In this document: positions 1 through 8,935 of the stretch, one piece after another
Numbering within the stretch: position 1 is the first letter of the stretch
Layout: the number at the start of each line of letters is the position of its first letter
Origin: Bradyrhizobium sp. Y36
Lineage (GTDB): Bacteria > Pseudomonadota > Alphaproteobacteria > Rhizobiales > Xanthobacteraceae
Length of the DNA: 64,000 bases
Reading direction: 5' to 3'
Assembly: GCF_002531575.1 (NCBI RefSeq)
Contig: NZ_NWTI01000002.1
Coordinates: 372,001-436,000 of the forward strand
Notes under the pieces: generated by a model
Told to the model about the DNA's origin: nothing
Seen by the model: the letters and a program-made list of their open reading frames with translations, nothing else
Database searches by the model: none
Position numbers and translations under genes: made by a program

Positions 1-287
1 TGCGCGCCGAGCGGCCCGACATCCTGCGGAGAATGGACGAGGCGCGGAAGGCGCCGGGGAGTGCCTTCCATCATTTCGATCCGACGGGGCCGCAGGCGAC
101 GATCTCGTTTCAGCCGGGCGCGGGCGCCGCATCGAACCAGACCCTGGTACGGAGATACTATGCTTGCCGCTTGCTGGCGCGCTGCGATGTTGCAGAGTTC
201 CTGGCTCAGCTTGCGCAGGTGACGATCAAGCTCGGGCCGATCGCCGGCATCCTGCCGATCGAAAAGGATGCCGCGCCTAGCCGCTAG
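1..287 (+). CDS. 3' end of an unrecognised gene (cut by window edge)
   Basis: The frame starting at base 3 is open from the window edge to a TAG at 285-287, about 94 codons. By my hand count third positions are about 80% G/C, first about 68% and second about 54%, which is the pattern of a real plus-strand gene here. The antisense reading of the same codons is also open but Arg-rich with the wrong position bias. I do not recognise the product; the visible end contains HHFDPTG and ends in KDAAPSR. It converges on the minus-strand oxidoreductase and the two stops overlap by 11 bases. It could still be a chance open frame downstream of the island. Confidence 0.3.
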   Translation, partial: RAERPDILRRMDEARKAPGSAFHHFDPTGPQATISFQPGAGAASNQTLVRRYYACRLLARCDVAEFLAQLAQVTIKLGPIAGILPIEKDAAPSR

Positions 288-1311
288 CCCGCCGTTGCCA
301 GACGGCTTCCGCCAGCGCGATGTCGGTCACCGAATCCGCGCCGGAGGCCAGCGGGGCGCCTCGCGCAGCGACATCGGACACGAATGCGTCGGCCTGGCGC
401 CGGAATGCCCAGCTCGCTTCGCCGGTCAGGCGTGTGCTTTGACCATCGTGCTCGATAATGACCTCCGCCTCCTGCTCGGCAAAGGGGGGAGGCAATTCCA
501 GAGTCACCGCGCCGCGCTCGAAGTCGATCGTCAGCCCCTCGCGCCAGGCGCCGTCTGATCCGCTCACGAGATCCAGCGCGCAGGCGACGCCGTCGAAGTC
601 GAGGGTGATGCGCCCGGCACCCGAAGCCTCGATCGCGCTTTCAGCGACCGTCGGCGACGATCCGAGCAAATAGCGCGACAGATTGATGATGTGGCTGAAG
701 ACATTCAGAAAGTTGTCGTAGCCGGGACGTATCGCGCGCGGCATCCAGTCGGGACCATCCTGCCAGAGCTCGAGCCCGTCCGGACGCGCTTCGCCGGTCA
801 TCACGAAATTGTCCTGCGCGCGGCCCGTCTCGCCGCCGAAGCACCAGCCTCTCGCCCGGACGATGCGTCCGAGCGACCGGTCCTGGCGCAAGCGCGTCAG
901 CACCTCCAGCGCCCGCGCCACGCCGGCATCGTGACGCTTCATGTAGCCGATGCTGTAGACGAGGTTTTGCCGCCGCGCGGCGTCGACCAGCAATGCGGCC
1001 TGGGCCGTCGTGTAGGCCATCGGCTTTTCCGAGAGCACGTGCCGGCCGCTGTTCAGCGCGTCCAGCACGATCGGGCCGGTGGCCCGGCGCTTGGTCACGA
1101 CGACGACAGCGGACACCGCGCTGTCTGCGAGCAGCTCCCGGTGCGTGCCGTAAACCCGGGGAATGCCGAATTTCTGCGCCGCGGCGGCGGCCAGGTCCGG
1201 CCGGAGATCGGCGATCGCGACGACGCGGCAGGCGGGATTGGCAGCGAAATTGGCGAGGTGGCACATCTGGCCGACCATGCCCGTTCCGATGATGCCAATG
1301 CCTGGCCTCAC
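277..1311 (-). CDS. Gfo/Idh/MocA-family NAD(P)-dependent sugar oxidoreductase
   Basis: A 344-residue protein of the usual family length. The N-terminal Rossmann fold shows GIIGTGMVGQ near residues 5-14, and the family signature EKP (in LSEKPMAY) near residue 95 supplies the conserved lysine. The family oxidises or reduces hydroxyls of free or nucleotide-linked sugars and inositols. Substrate cannot be read from sequence; the context suggests a sugar or cyclitol precursor of the island's product. The start is GTG at 1311, 13 bases after the stop of the upstream gene at 1325, so it looks like the last gene of the three-gene minus-strand group 3728-277. Confidence 0.85.
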   Translation of the reverse strand: MRPGIGIIGTGMVGQMCHLANFAANPACRVVAIADLRPDLAAAAAQKFGIPRVYGTHRELLADSAVSAVVVVTKRRATGPIVLDALNSGRHVLSEKPMAYTTAQAALLVDAARRQNLVYSIGYMKRHDAGVARALEVLTRLRQDRSLGRIVRARGWCFGGETGRAQDNFVMTGEARPDGLELWQDGPDWMPRAIRPGYDNFLNVFSHIINLSRYLLGSSPTVAESAIEASGAGRITLDFDGVACALDLVSGSDGAWREGLTIDFERGAVTLELPPPFAEQEAEVIIEHDGQSTRLTGEASWAFRRQADAFVSDVAARGAPLASGADSVTDIALAEAVWQRRASG

Positions 1312-1324
1312 TGGCTATGATCCC

Positions 1325-2518
1325 TCAGCGCTTCCGGACGACGAGGAAATGCGCCGGCTGTCCCCACGTATTGATGAAGGCCGGATCCGACTGGGTAAGG
1401 CCAGTGATCGCGGCCGCGTCCCGCCGCCCGATCGCGGCGAAGATACGATGGAAACCGTCGAGCGTGGCGATGATGGCATCGATGTCGGCGACATCGTCGG
1501 CGAGAATGTCCGTGGTCCGGATCGTCTCGCGCAGCGAGGCGAGGCCCGCAATGACGCGCGGCAGGCTCTCGCCGAAGGGATTGTCGATCATGCCATCGAC
1601 GTCGCGAACCAGCGCCTCGATCGATGCCGAGATCGCCTGGACTGCATCGGCCTTGCCGACGAGATAAAGCTTTCGGCCGCCGAGGAAGCTCAGGCGGCTC
1701 CGGTCGAGATGGCGTGCGGCGCGATGCAGCTTGTCGTCACCGGACAGCATCTTCTTGTGCCAGTAGATGTCCAGGCTGTCGCGGTAGGCCGGCCATGCCG
1801 AATGGACGTCGAAACCCTGGTCATGCGCCGCCGTGCACAACGCAGTCGCGTCGAGGAAGTAGCGATGCCGGACGAACGGATTTTCCAGCACGTCCATCAG
1901 CCAGGATTCGAAGCTGCGGGTGTGCGGGATGCTGTTCCACTTCGGCTCGAACAGCATCTTGGCCGTGTCGAGCGCGGCGCGACCGGTCAATGCCTTGCCC
2001 GCTGCATGGATCGCCTTGAGCGTGAGCTCGAAGAAGCCGCCATAGCGCTCGTAATAGGACACGACGGCGTAGCCGTCCGGATTGAGCAGGCGGTGGAAGA
2101 TGCCGAGCCATTTCTCGCTCGGCTGCACGGTGTAGATGAAGCCCTCGGCATCGATGATGTCGAAACGGCGATCGCTGCGGAAGCCTTCGACATCGGCCAA
2201 GGCAAGCTCGCGCAGACGCTGAGTGAGGCTGAAATGCGCGAAGTAGGCTTCGATCTTCGGGTGGGCGAGCCGGTTCGGCTCGGCGAGCGTCATGTTCGCC
2301 CCCCAGCCGGCGAACACCAGCGCATTCTCGCCGGAATCGGGACCGAATTCGAGCACCTCGGCATCGCGGAACAGTCGGGGCGGCAGCACGAGCTTGTCCG
2401 AAAACAATTCGCGCCGCTGGCTGGCGTAGGCCTCGAGCTCGGCGGACGACTTGAAATTGCCGAACGTCGGCAGAACGTCCTGACGTTCGTAATAGTTGAA
2501 GAGCTTGTCCTCAGCCAT
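1325..2518 (-). CDS. SAM-dependent methyltransferase-like protein, island-specific
   Basis: A 397-residue protein with a class I SAM-binding motif near residues 54-64 (VLEFGPDSGEN, then an acidic residue in LAEPN), followed by an IIDAEGF strand and a C-terminal helical region of about 150 residues that I do not recognise. It probably methylates a sugar or lipid-linked intermediate, but the acceptor is unknown. The ATG at 2518 overlaps the end of the upstream zinc-ribbon methyltransferase by 8 bases, so the two are likely translationally coupled and perhaps act on the same product. Calling it a methyltransferase rests on the Rossmann motif alone. Confidence 0.65.
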   Translation of the reverse strand: MAEDKLFNYYERQDVLPTFGNFKSSAELEAYASQRRELFSDKLVLPPRLFRDAEVLEFGPDSGENALVFAGWGANMTLAEPNRLAHPKIEAYFAHFSLTQRLRELALADVEGFRSDRRFDIIDAEGFIYTVQPSEKWLGIFHRLLNPDGYAVVSYYERYGGFFELTLKAIHAAGKALTGRAALDTAKMLFEPKWNSIPHTRSFESWLMDVLENPFVRHRYFLDATALCTAAHDQGFDVHSAWPAYRDSLDIYWHKKMLSGDDKLHRAARHLDRSRLSFLGGRKLYLVGKADAVQAISASIEALVRDVDGMIDNPFGESLPRVIAGLASLRETIRTTDILADDVADIDAIIATLDGFHRIFAAIGRRDAAAITGLTQSDPAFINTWGQPAHFLVVRKR

Positions 2519-3728
2519 GCCGCGACCTTAGCGACGCCTCGAGGCGATCGAGCTCGCTCCAGATATCGTTTGGCGCGAAGATCGAAACGATCTCGAGCGG
2601 ACGCTTCACGCTCTCGCGCAGCCGGCTGGAGACCTTGGCCTCGTTCTCTTCGTTCACTGCCAGAAGACAGACGAGCGGCCCGGACTTGCCGGCGAGATCC
2701 TCTGGCGCGCGGATCGGGATGCCGGTGCCGGGCAGGAACAGCCCCTGGCGCTCCTTCTGGTCATCGACCGAGAGGTCGACGAGATCCGCCAGCTCGTGGG
2801 CGTTGGTGAAGGTGCAGGCGCGGCAGCCGGCGCCGTAGATGGCGATCTCGGCGCCGTTGGCGCGGGCCTTCGCCAGAACAGGCCGCAAGCGCGCGCCGTA
2901 CTCACGCGCGCGCTGACCGAATTTCTCGCCGACGCCGGACGGCGCGGGTGGCGCCGTCACGGCGCCCTTGGCACGGCGGGCTGCGATCGCGAGGGTGCCG
3001 CCGCTGAAATTGTATTTCTTCACCGACACGGCCTCGAAGCCATGGCGCGCCAGCAGCGCGAGCAGGGTCGGCTCGGTGAAATAGCTGACGTGCTCTTCCC
3101 AGAGCACGGAGAGGTCTCCCACCGCCGAGCCCGGGGCGAAATCGGGCACGTCGATGAACAGCAGGCCGTCGTCGCTGAGCGCGATCTTCACGCAATTGAA
3201 GAAGTTCTCGAAATCGACGATGTGCTCCAGCACCTGGCGCGATATGACGAGGTCGAACTTGCCGGACTGAGCGACAGCATCGTGAGCCATCTCCGGGCTG
3301 AGCATGTCGGCATAGACTTTGATGCCGCGCTCGCGGGCGATCTTGCCCGACACCGGATTGGGCTCGACACCGACCATGACCTTGGTGCCGCGCTCGCGCA
3401 GCTTGTCCATGAACAGACCGTCATTGCATCCGATCTCGAACACGGATTGATGCTTGGAGAATTTCGCGATGGTGTCGAGCTCGTCTGCCTGATGCGGCTC
3501 CGGCTTCCAGCTGCTGAAATTGTAGTTGAACTGCCGGTACAGAATCTCGGGATCGATCGGCTTGACGATCTGAGGCAGGCCGCAATCGCCGCAGGCCAGC
3601 ACGTCGAATGGATAGCGTTCCTCCTGCTCGTCTCGGCTGTGCCGAAGCCGATGCGCAATCGGCATCAGTCCGAGGTCGATCACCGGACGCAGGTTGGTCG
3701 AATGGCAAAGGCGGCAATGGTCGGTCAC
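2511..3728 (-). CDS. Zinc-ribbon C-methyltransferase (Methyltransf_13/14 type)
   Basis: A 405-residue protein with the architecture of deoxysugar C-methyltransferases such as TylCIII/NovU. It has an N-terminal Cys cluster (CRLCHS near residue 5, CGDCG near residue 47), a class I SAM domain with VFEIGCNDG near residue 96, a histidine-containing LEHIVDF segment, and a C-terminal domain with IYGAGCRACTF. Known members add a methyl group to a keto-sugar nucleotide carbon. The start is GTG at 3728. It leads a three-gene group with the genes at 1325-2518 and 277-1311, and a possible promoter lies at 3800-3825. A paralogue of the same type sits at the other end of the island (20982-22250). Confidence 0.8.
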   Translation of the reverse strand: MTDHCRLCHSTNLRPVIDLGLMPIAHRLRHSRDEQEERYPFDVLACGDCGLPQIVKPIDPEILYRQFNYNFSSWKPEPHQADELDTIAKFSKHQSVFEIGCNDGLFMDKLRERGTKVMVGVEPNPVSGKIARERGIKVYADMLSPEMAHDAVAQSGKFDLVISRQVLEHIVDFENFFNCVKIALSDDGLLFIDVPDFAPGSAVGDLSVLWEEHVSYFTEPTLLALLARHGFEAVSVKKYNFSGGTLAIAARRAKGAVTAPPAPSGVGEKFGQRAREYGARLRPVLAKARANGAEIAIYGAGCRACTFTNAHELADLVDLSVDDQKERQGLFLPGTGIPIRAPEDLAGKSGPLVCLLAVNEENEAKVSSRLRESVKRPLEIVSIFAPNDIWSELDRLEASLRSRHG

Positions 3729-3799
3729 GGTTTCAGCTCTTTGCAGGAAAACAGGGGAATGTCGGCGCCCCGAGGCGATACGCGGCGCAGTTGAAGCCT

Positions 3800-3825
3800 A
3801 TATAGCCCCGCAGGCCGTGCCACAA
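3800..3825 (-). promoter_or_regulatory. Candidate promoter for the 3728-277 minus-strand group
   Basis: Read on the minus strand, TTGTGG (3825-3820) is followed by CTATAT (3805-3800). This -10 equals the rhizobial housekeeping -10 consensus. The spacing is only 14 bases, or 15 if TATATA is taken as the -10. It lies about 70 bases upstream of the GTG at 3728 in the only sizeable gap of the minus-strand cluster. Confidence 0.3.
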
Positions 3826-3938
3826 TTCTTAAGTTGGCCCGGGCAGGCCATTCACAAGCCTGGCGCCACTCTCGAGCTGGTACCTCTTGGCCTTCGTTTG
3901 AGCTCTTGCTTCCCGACATGCGCGGAACCGGCTGGGAC

Positions 3939-6254
3939 CTAGTGACAGGTCATGAGCTGATCGAGGGCCGTGATGTCCGCTCGCTGGCCGTTGGGAGACA
4001 GGCGGTGCTTCACCACCTCGAACGGCTCGATCCCATAGGCCCGGCGATAGATGTCTTTCGATCTCGTCCGTAGCGCAGATATCCCGGCCTCGGCTTCGGG
4101 GCTCAGCGGCTGTCCGCCATCCCTCCACGTCAACAGCCAGTAGTTCGGGGTCTCGCTATGCAAAGCGAACCGTTTCTCCAGCTCAGCGCTCTGAAAGACG
4201 TCGGAGAAGCCGTTGAGCCAGAAATCGCAATTCTGCTTCTGAACATAGAACAGCTTGACGCCAAGTGATCGAAGGGTGGCCTCGGCCGTATCGGCAGTCC
4301 CAAGTGCGATGTTCTTGAAATTGCGCGCGACGTCGCTCTGATAGGTATGGATGATCTTGCCGCGCGTGAGCAGCGGCGAGAAATAGCAGGGCACCATCGC
4401 GCGGTATCCGTTCAGCGCGAGAATCCGATCGGAGCCCGTGGATTGCTGCAGCTCGTCACAGCGCTGCCAGTTCAGGCTGACCCGGGGCATCTGGATGAGA
4501 GAGCGCCCGCCTGCAAAGGCGATGGCTCCGTCATCCCTGAAGCTCTGCCAGGGAAACCAGATCGTCATCCAGGCGCAAGCGGCAAGCAGCGCCAGGATGG
4601 CGACATTGGGTGCAAAGCGCCCGGCGAATATGGCCGGGACCAGCCGCCGCACGATGACCAGTCCCCAGCAGGCGATCGCGGCGGCCGCGAGCGGGAACAG
4701 CGCGTTGACGTGAATGGATAGCCTGATCAGGCTCGGAATATTCAGCGTCATGTCCAGCAGCCGCACGCTGGCGACGTAGGCGATAACGACGAAAACGCCG
4801 GCGATACTGGGCAGGGGGCGCGATTTCGTGACGCCGGTGCGATCCGGAAACAACTTCGAATCGAGGAAAGAGATCGCGCAAGTCGTCGCCGCGATGAGAG
4901 CTGCAACCAGCACGACGGATTTGGCCTGCCTGATGAAGGCGACCACTCCCGACTTGCTGAGGAAATCGCTGACCTCCAGCGACTGCGCCAGCACGAAGAA
5001 ATCAAGAATATCCAGGCTGCCGAACTGCGAGAAGCGCTCGACCGATGCGATCTTTCGAAAGAGCGAGTACGGGTTGGTCGCGGGGATTCCGAGATAGAGA
5101 TAGTTGATGGAGAAGGCCAGGATGCACCCGGCAACCGCTCCAAACCCGAGCAACAGGCTGGTGACGAGGCCGGATCGGTCGCGCTGAAGAACCTTGGTGA
5201 AGGCGCCCAGCGACGAAATCAGGAACACGAACGCCGCATAGAGCGGATAGGAGGCGGCGACGGCAAGGCCGCAAATGCCGGCGGCCAGCCGGTCGCGGGC
5301 TTGGGACGATCGAATGACGACCAGCAGGAAATAGACGAAGAATGCCGCCGTCTGCAGATGGTACTTGCCGAACTCCATGATGTAGAGGCCAGCCTTGACG
5401 CTCGGCATCGTGCGGGGCCAAGCAAGCCCGAGGATCGCCACGCCGAGCGCAATCGGTATCGCCGCGTCTTCCCAGCGGCGTCCGAGCGCCTGCAACGGCA
5501 GAACGAGGCGGGCGAGCTCGAAAATCACCGCGCCGATGCCGACGAAGTAGAGAAACGAAACGATCTGGGCGACATGGGGCGGCAGGAACGTCGCCATCAA
5601 CAGATGCAGCCCGTTGCCATGGCCGATCTCGAAGTCGGAGAAGATGGGGTTGTCGGGCGCCAGCCAGATGCTGTGATTTCTCGCGACTTCTGCAAGATAC
5701 GGGGCGTAGAGCTGTTGGACGTCGGTCGAAATGACGTCGGGTATGACCGCACGGTCGAGGAACACGGTCGCCAGTAGCCAAAGCCCCATCAGCGATGTTG
5801 CGATCAGCGGCAGGGTCACCGCATGCTTCTGCGGCGTGCCGAAGCTGCGGCTATCCCACAGCAGCACCACGGTCGCACATCCGAGAACGATTTGCGGGTA
5901 CAGGATCGAAAGTGCGCCGAAGCCAAATCCCGTCAGAATGAGCGCGGCTGCGCCGACAAAGAACTCGTCGACGCGCTGAGTGGGCTCGTGCTTGATGAGC
6001 GAGAACGTCAGGCGTCCGGTCGCCATGATGAGCCAGCCGAGATACGGCGTCAGGACGATCCAGGCGAGGACGTAAAATCGCGTCGTCCAACCGCCATCGA
6101 ACAGCAGCGCACGGTAGGTCCCGGTTCGATTCACGAACCAGATCGAAAGCGCCGCGGGCACGAAGATGAGGACACGCGGCCACCACGTCTCGATCAGGGC
6201 ACGCAGACGCATCTCGCCGGCCGTCATCGTTTGATCTTGTCCAGAGGTGCTCAT
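3939..6254 (-). CDS. Large polytopic membrane protein of unknown function
   Basis: A 771-residue protein with many hydrophobic segments over roughly the first 580 residues (for example near LIFVPAALSIWFV and VFVVIAYVASV), followed by a soluble C-terminal part of about 190 residues containing RILALNGYRAMVP and LGVKLFYVQKQNCDFW. The long multi-helix part with a soluble tail resembles GT-C glycosyltransferases, but I saw no diagnostic motif, so this is only a possibility. I chose the ATG at 6254 because it sits directly after the stop of the upstream flippase-like gene (TAGCATG); an in-frame start at 6272 would overlap that gene. A role in assembling or exporting a lipid-linked sugar is inferred from context. 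Confidence 0.6.
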   Translation of the reverse strand: MSTSGQDQTMTAGEMRLRALIETWWPRVLIFVPAALSIWFVNRTGTYRALLFDGGWTTRFYVLAWIVLTPYLGWLIMATGRLTFSLIKHEPTQRVDEFFVGAAALILTGFGFGALSILYPQIVLGCATVVLLWDSRSFGTPQKHAVTLPLIATSLMGLWLLATVFLDRAVIPDVISTDVQQLYAPYLAEVARNHSIWLAPDNPIFSDFEIGHGNGLHLLMATFLPPHVAQIVSFLYFVGIGAVIFELARLVLPLQALGRRWEDAAIPIALGVAILGLAWPRTMPSVKAGLYIMEFGKYHLQTAAFFVYFLLVVIRSSQARDRLAAGICGLAVAASYPLYAAFVFLISSLGAFTKVLQRDRSGLVTSLLLGFGAVAGCILAFSINYLYLGIPATNPYSLFRKIASVERFSQFGSLDILDFFVLAQSLEVSDFLSKSGVVAFIRQAKSVVLVAALIAATTCAISFLDSKLFPDRTGVTKSRPLPSIAGVFVVIAYVASVRLLDMTLNIPSLIRLSIHVNALFPLAAAAIACWGLVIVRRLVPAIFAGRFAPNVAILALLAACAWMTIWFPWQSFRDDGAIAFAGGRSLIQMPRVSLNWQRCDELQQSTGSDRILALNGYRAMVPCYFSPLLTRGKIIHTYQSDVARNFKNIALGTADTAEATLRSLGVKLFYVQKQNCDFWLNGFSDVFQSAELEKRFALHSETPNYWLLTWRDGGQPLSPEAEAGISALRTRSKDIYRRAYGIEPFEVVKHRLSPNGQRADITALDQLMTCH

Positions 6255-6255
6255 G

Positions 6256-7236
6256 CTAAACCGGCGCTGCATCCGTTCGTTCGGCGATGGCCCGCGCCTG
6301 GTCGGGGGTGAAGCCGGCGCGCTCGGGCGCGATCAGCCATACCAGTCCGCCGAACAGCCCGACGATCAGGCCGCCGAGGCCTAGCAGGACCGATATCGCG
6401 AGCGCCTTGTCGGATGCAATTCCAGCCAGACCAAGCGCGCCGATCATGGCGCCTTCGCGCACGCCCCAGCCTCCGATCGAGATGGGGACGGCGGAAGACA
6501 GGATGACGAGCGGGATCAGCACGAAGGCGCCGAGTGGGGAGAGTGGCGCTTGCAGTCCGACCGCAAGGACGTAGCAGGTCGTGACGGTGATCAGGTGAAC
6601 GACAATGGCGGATCCGATCAACATGGCTCGCCCCTTCACCGCCAGCAACGGGGCTCTGACCAGCATCACGAATTGCACGACTTTGGCTGGCACGGCCGAG
6701 AGCAGGCGCGGTGGCCACCAATCCAGCGTAATGAGCGCGATTGCACCGAGGCATGCAGCCGCCAGAATGGTCACGATCGCGAAAAGGAGCGAGCTGTCTC
6801 GGACGAGAGGCAGCAGGAACGGCATTCCCGAGAGGACGATGAGGCCGAGGGCCAGCAGGGCCAAAAAGCGATCGGCCACGATGCTGCCGATGGTTTGCGA
6901 CCATTGCACGCCCTGACGCCGCAGCATCCAGATCCGGACCGCATCACCGCCCGCGGGCAACACCTGATTGAAAAAGGTGCTGACGATGAGAATGCGCCAG
7001 CCGGGCAGCCAACCCAGAGGCACGTTCATGGCGCGGAGGATCAATATCCAGCGGTGGCAGAGGACGAAAGTCTGGGCAAACAGCAAGAGCACCGCAAGCG
7101 CCAGCACGCTCGGATCGACGGCAAGCAGATCCGTTTTCAGGGACGAAAGGTCCTGGCTGCGCAACAGCAACACCAGGATCCCGATCGACACTGCGAACTT
7201 GACCAGGGTAACCATTGCTTTTGCTGGCGGCTTCAT
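6256..7236 (-). CDS. UPF0104 / flippase-like (lysylphosphatidylglycerol synthase TM-type) protein
   Basis: About 326 residues with seven or eight hydrophobic helices and the family hallmarks RWILILRAM, FNQVLP, GGDAVRIW and a C-terminal ISIGGWGVREG. The family (YbhN/AglD/MprF N-terminal type) consists of integral inner-membrane proteins, some implicated in moving or modifying lipid-linked substrates. A start at 7236 (MKPPAKAM) aligns with the start of the paralogue at 19877; an ATG at 7260 would add 8 residues. It is 2 bases from the next membrane protein gene, so both are probably co-translated. Its clear paralogue on the plus strand (19877-20896) shares nearly every motif. Confidence 0.8.
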   Translation of the reverse strand: MKPPAKAMVTLVKFAVSIGILVLLLRSQDLSSLKTDLLAVDPSVLALAVLLLFAQTFVLCHRWILILRAMNVPLGWLPGWRILIVSTFFNQVLPAGGDAVRIWMLRRQGVQWSQTIGSIVADRFLALLALGLIVLSGMPFLLPLVRDSSLLFAIVTILAAACLGAIALITLDWWPPRLLSAVPAKVVQFVMLVRAPLLAVKGRAMLIGSAIVVHLITVTTCYVLAVGLQAPLSPLGAFVLIPLVILSSAVPISIGGWGVREGAMIGALGLAGIASDKALAISVLLGLGGLIVGLFGGLVWLIAPERAGFTPDQARAIAERTDAAPV

Positions 7237-7295
7237 CGGCTGGTGTTCGTCCTCGATCATTCACTGTGGGATCGTCGAGCCGCGATAGGGGAAGT

Positions 7296-7874
7296 CTACG
7301 GTGTCGCCAGATGCGCCGCGGCGAGCGCGCCAGTCCTCGCGACGTAGTCCTGGACCTCGGCGGCGTCGCCGCCATCGGGGGCCCAGTCGGGAAATGCCGT
7401 GCGCGAGGGATCGAACGGGCCGGCCGTGGTTTCGTGGAATACCAGCCACTCCGACGTGATCAGGATCGAGTGGAAGACCTTTTCCGGCATGCGGTAATAG
7501 CAGCGCTTGCCATGGCCGTAGGGCGCCATCTCGAGCACGTCGCGAATGCGGCCGTCATCCTCGAAGATCAAAACCTGCGCGGTGCCCTCGATCACGTGAA
7601 AGGATTCAGGTTTGCCGAGATGCTTGTGGGGCCGCACATAGGCCTCGCGGTGATGCACGATCAGCATCTCGTGCAGGCCGGACGACGGGTCGGGGTGCGT
7701 GCACAGCCGGCTGCGCAGGCGCGGGTTGCCCGCGGCGATGCGCTTCAGCTCCGCGATCGTGGCGTCATCCGCCGTGACGATCGCGTCGTCGGAATAATAG
7801 ACTTCGGGATTTTGCGCCCGCAGTGACGTCGGCCGGCGCGGGCCCGTCGCCTCATTCGAAGAAGATGAACCCAT
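7296..7874 (-). CDS. WbuC-family cupin metalloprotein
   Basis: A 192-residue single-domain cupin. Metal-binding residues are visible in VRPHKHLGKPESFHV near residues 79-93 (His-x-His followed by Glu and His), with a second cupin strand near KVFHSIL. The family is found in O-antigen and capsule gene clusters (WbuC and relatives), where its exact reaction is poorly defined. The ATG at 7874 overlaps the end of the upstream methyltransferase by 23 bases, indicating translational coupling. The N-terminal 20 residues are Ser/Arg-rich and probably disordered. Confidence 0.75.
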   Translation of the reverse strand: MGSSSSNEATGPRRPTSLRAQNPEVYYSDDAIVTADDATIAELKRIAAGNPRLRSRLCTHPDPSSGLHEMLIVHHREAYVRPHKHLGKPESFHVIEGTAQVLIFEDDGRIRDVLEMAPYGHGKRCYYRMPEKVFHSILITSEWLVFHETTAGPFDPSRTAFPDWAPDGGDAAEVQDYVARTGALAAAHLATP

Positions 7875-8517
7875 GGTCGCCCCGATAGCCGCATTTGTCG
7901 TAGATCCACGCCCAGGTTTCCGGGCCGTGGAAGCTCAGGCAGGTGAGCTGCCAGTAGAGCAGGTTCGCCTTCTCGCGCTCGTTGCGGAAGGATTCCACCA
8001 TCAGATATTTCGAGCTGCCGCGACCGACGCGCTCGATCTCGGCCACCGCACGGAACACGTCCTCGAGCGGAAGGTTGTGCAGCACGCCGAGCGATACCAC
8101 GAGATCGAAGCTGTGATCGGGGTAGGGCAGCTCGACGGCACTGCCGACCTTGAGCTGCGGTCGCACCTCGTCCTTGGCATTGGCGATGCCGTAGTCGGAG
8201 ATGTCGATGCCGGCGATCGTCAGGTCGGGGACGAGTTGGGTGAACTCGTAGAGCAGGTAGCCCTTGCCGCAGCCGACGTCGAGCACGCTCATGCCTGGCT
8301 TGATGCCGTAACGGTCGATCAGGGTCTGGGCGAGGGGGCGCCAGCGTCCGTCGTAGCGGTAGCCGCCATAGCCGTAGCGCCGGTCGCCGTCCCAGTAGTC
8401 GCGTCCCCATTGCCGCGCGACGGTGGCGGATTCGGCCTTGTCGTGCTCGACCACGCGCTGAACGTAGTTCCGCCTGGTCGAGGCGTGCATCGGTTGGAGC
8501 AGGTTGATCTCGCTCAT
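7852..8517 (-). CDS. Class I SAM-dependent methyltransferase
   Basis: A 221-residue small-molecule methyltransferase with motif I VLDVGCGKGYLLYE, an acidic motif II residue in IAGIDISDYG and a later FDLVVSLGVLHNL segment. These are typical of Methyltransf_11/25-type enzymes. The acceptor is unknown. The ATG at 8517 (MSEINLLQ) is preferred over a TTG three codons upstream. The end of the gene overlaps the WbuC-like cupin. It lies in the heart of the sporadic-carbohydrate genes, so a sugar or sugar-lipid substrate is likely. Confidence 0.8.
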   Translation of the reverse strand: MSEINLLQPMHASTRRNYVQRVVEHDKAESATVARQWGRDYWDGDRRYGYGGYRYDGRWRPLAQTLIDRYGIKPGMSVLDVGCGKGYLLYEFTQLVPDLTIAGIDISDYGIANAKDEVRPQLKVGSAVELPYPDHSFDLVVSLGVLHNLPLEDVFRAVAEIERVGRGSSKYLMVESFRNEREKANLLYWQLTCLSFHGPETWAWIYDKCGYRGDHGFIFFE

Positions 8518-8542
8518 GGGGCTCAACCGGTCCGCAGCATCG

Positions 8543-8935
8543 TCACAGGATGGTGGCGTATTTGTTGACCAGCAGGATGTCCTCGACGGCCTGGATGTCC
8601 TTCGGCGACGACAGCGTGATTTCCTCGACGGCCGCGTGCAGGTCGCAGCCCTCGCGCAGCACGCGGTCGTAGATCTCCCGTCGCCGCGCCTCGTCGGGCG
8701 GCAGCATGAAGATGCTGTAGAGGATCAGGCCATTCAGGCGGGGCAACTCGTCCATGATGTCCTCGAGCACCATGTAGCTGCCGGGCATGATGTGCTCGAC
8801 GGCGCTGAGCAGGAACTGCAAATTCTTCCGCCGCGCGTAGTCGCGGATCACGATGTTCTGGACGTGCTGCGGGGTGCGGCTGCCGTTCAGCGGCCGCGCG
8901 CCGATATAGCCGCGATGGCCGGCTCGCTCAGCCAT
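8543..8935 (-). CDS. Sporadic carbohydrate cluster protein, LIC12192-like (TIGR04323 type)
   Basis: A 130-residue protein whose features match what I remember of the LIC12192 family: RGYIGARP near the N-terminus, PQHVQNIVIRDYARR, then LQFLLSAVEHIMPGSYMVLE and a LNGLILYS segment. The family takes its name from patchy occurrence in polysaccharide clusters and has no established biochemical function. The ATG at 8935 overlaps the end of the 2OG-Fe(II) oxygenase gene by 8 bases, so the two are probably made in fixed proportion. Recognition is from memory without an HMM search. Confidence 0.75.
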   Translation of the reverse strand: MAERAGHRGYIGARPLNGSRTPQHVQNIVIRDYARRKNLQFLLSAVEHIMPGSYMVLEDIMDELPRLNGLILYSIFMLPPDEARRREIYDRVLREGCDLHAAVEEITLSSPKDIQAVEDILLVNKYATIL

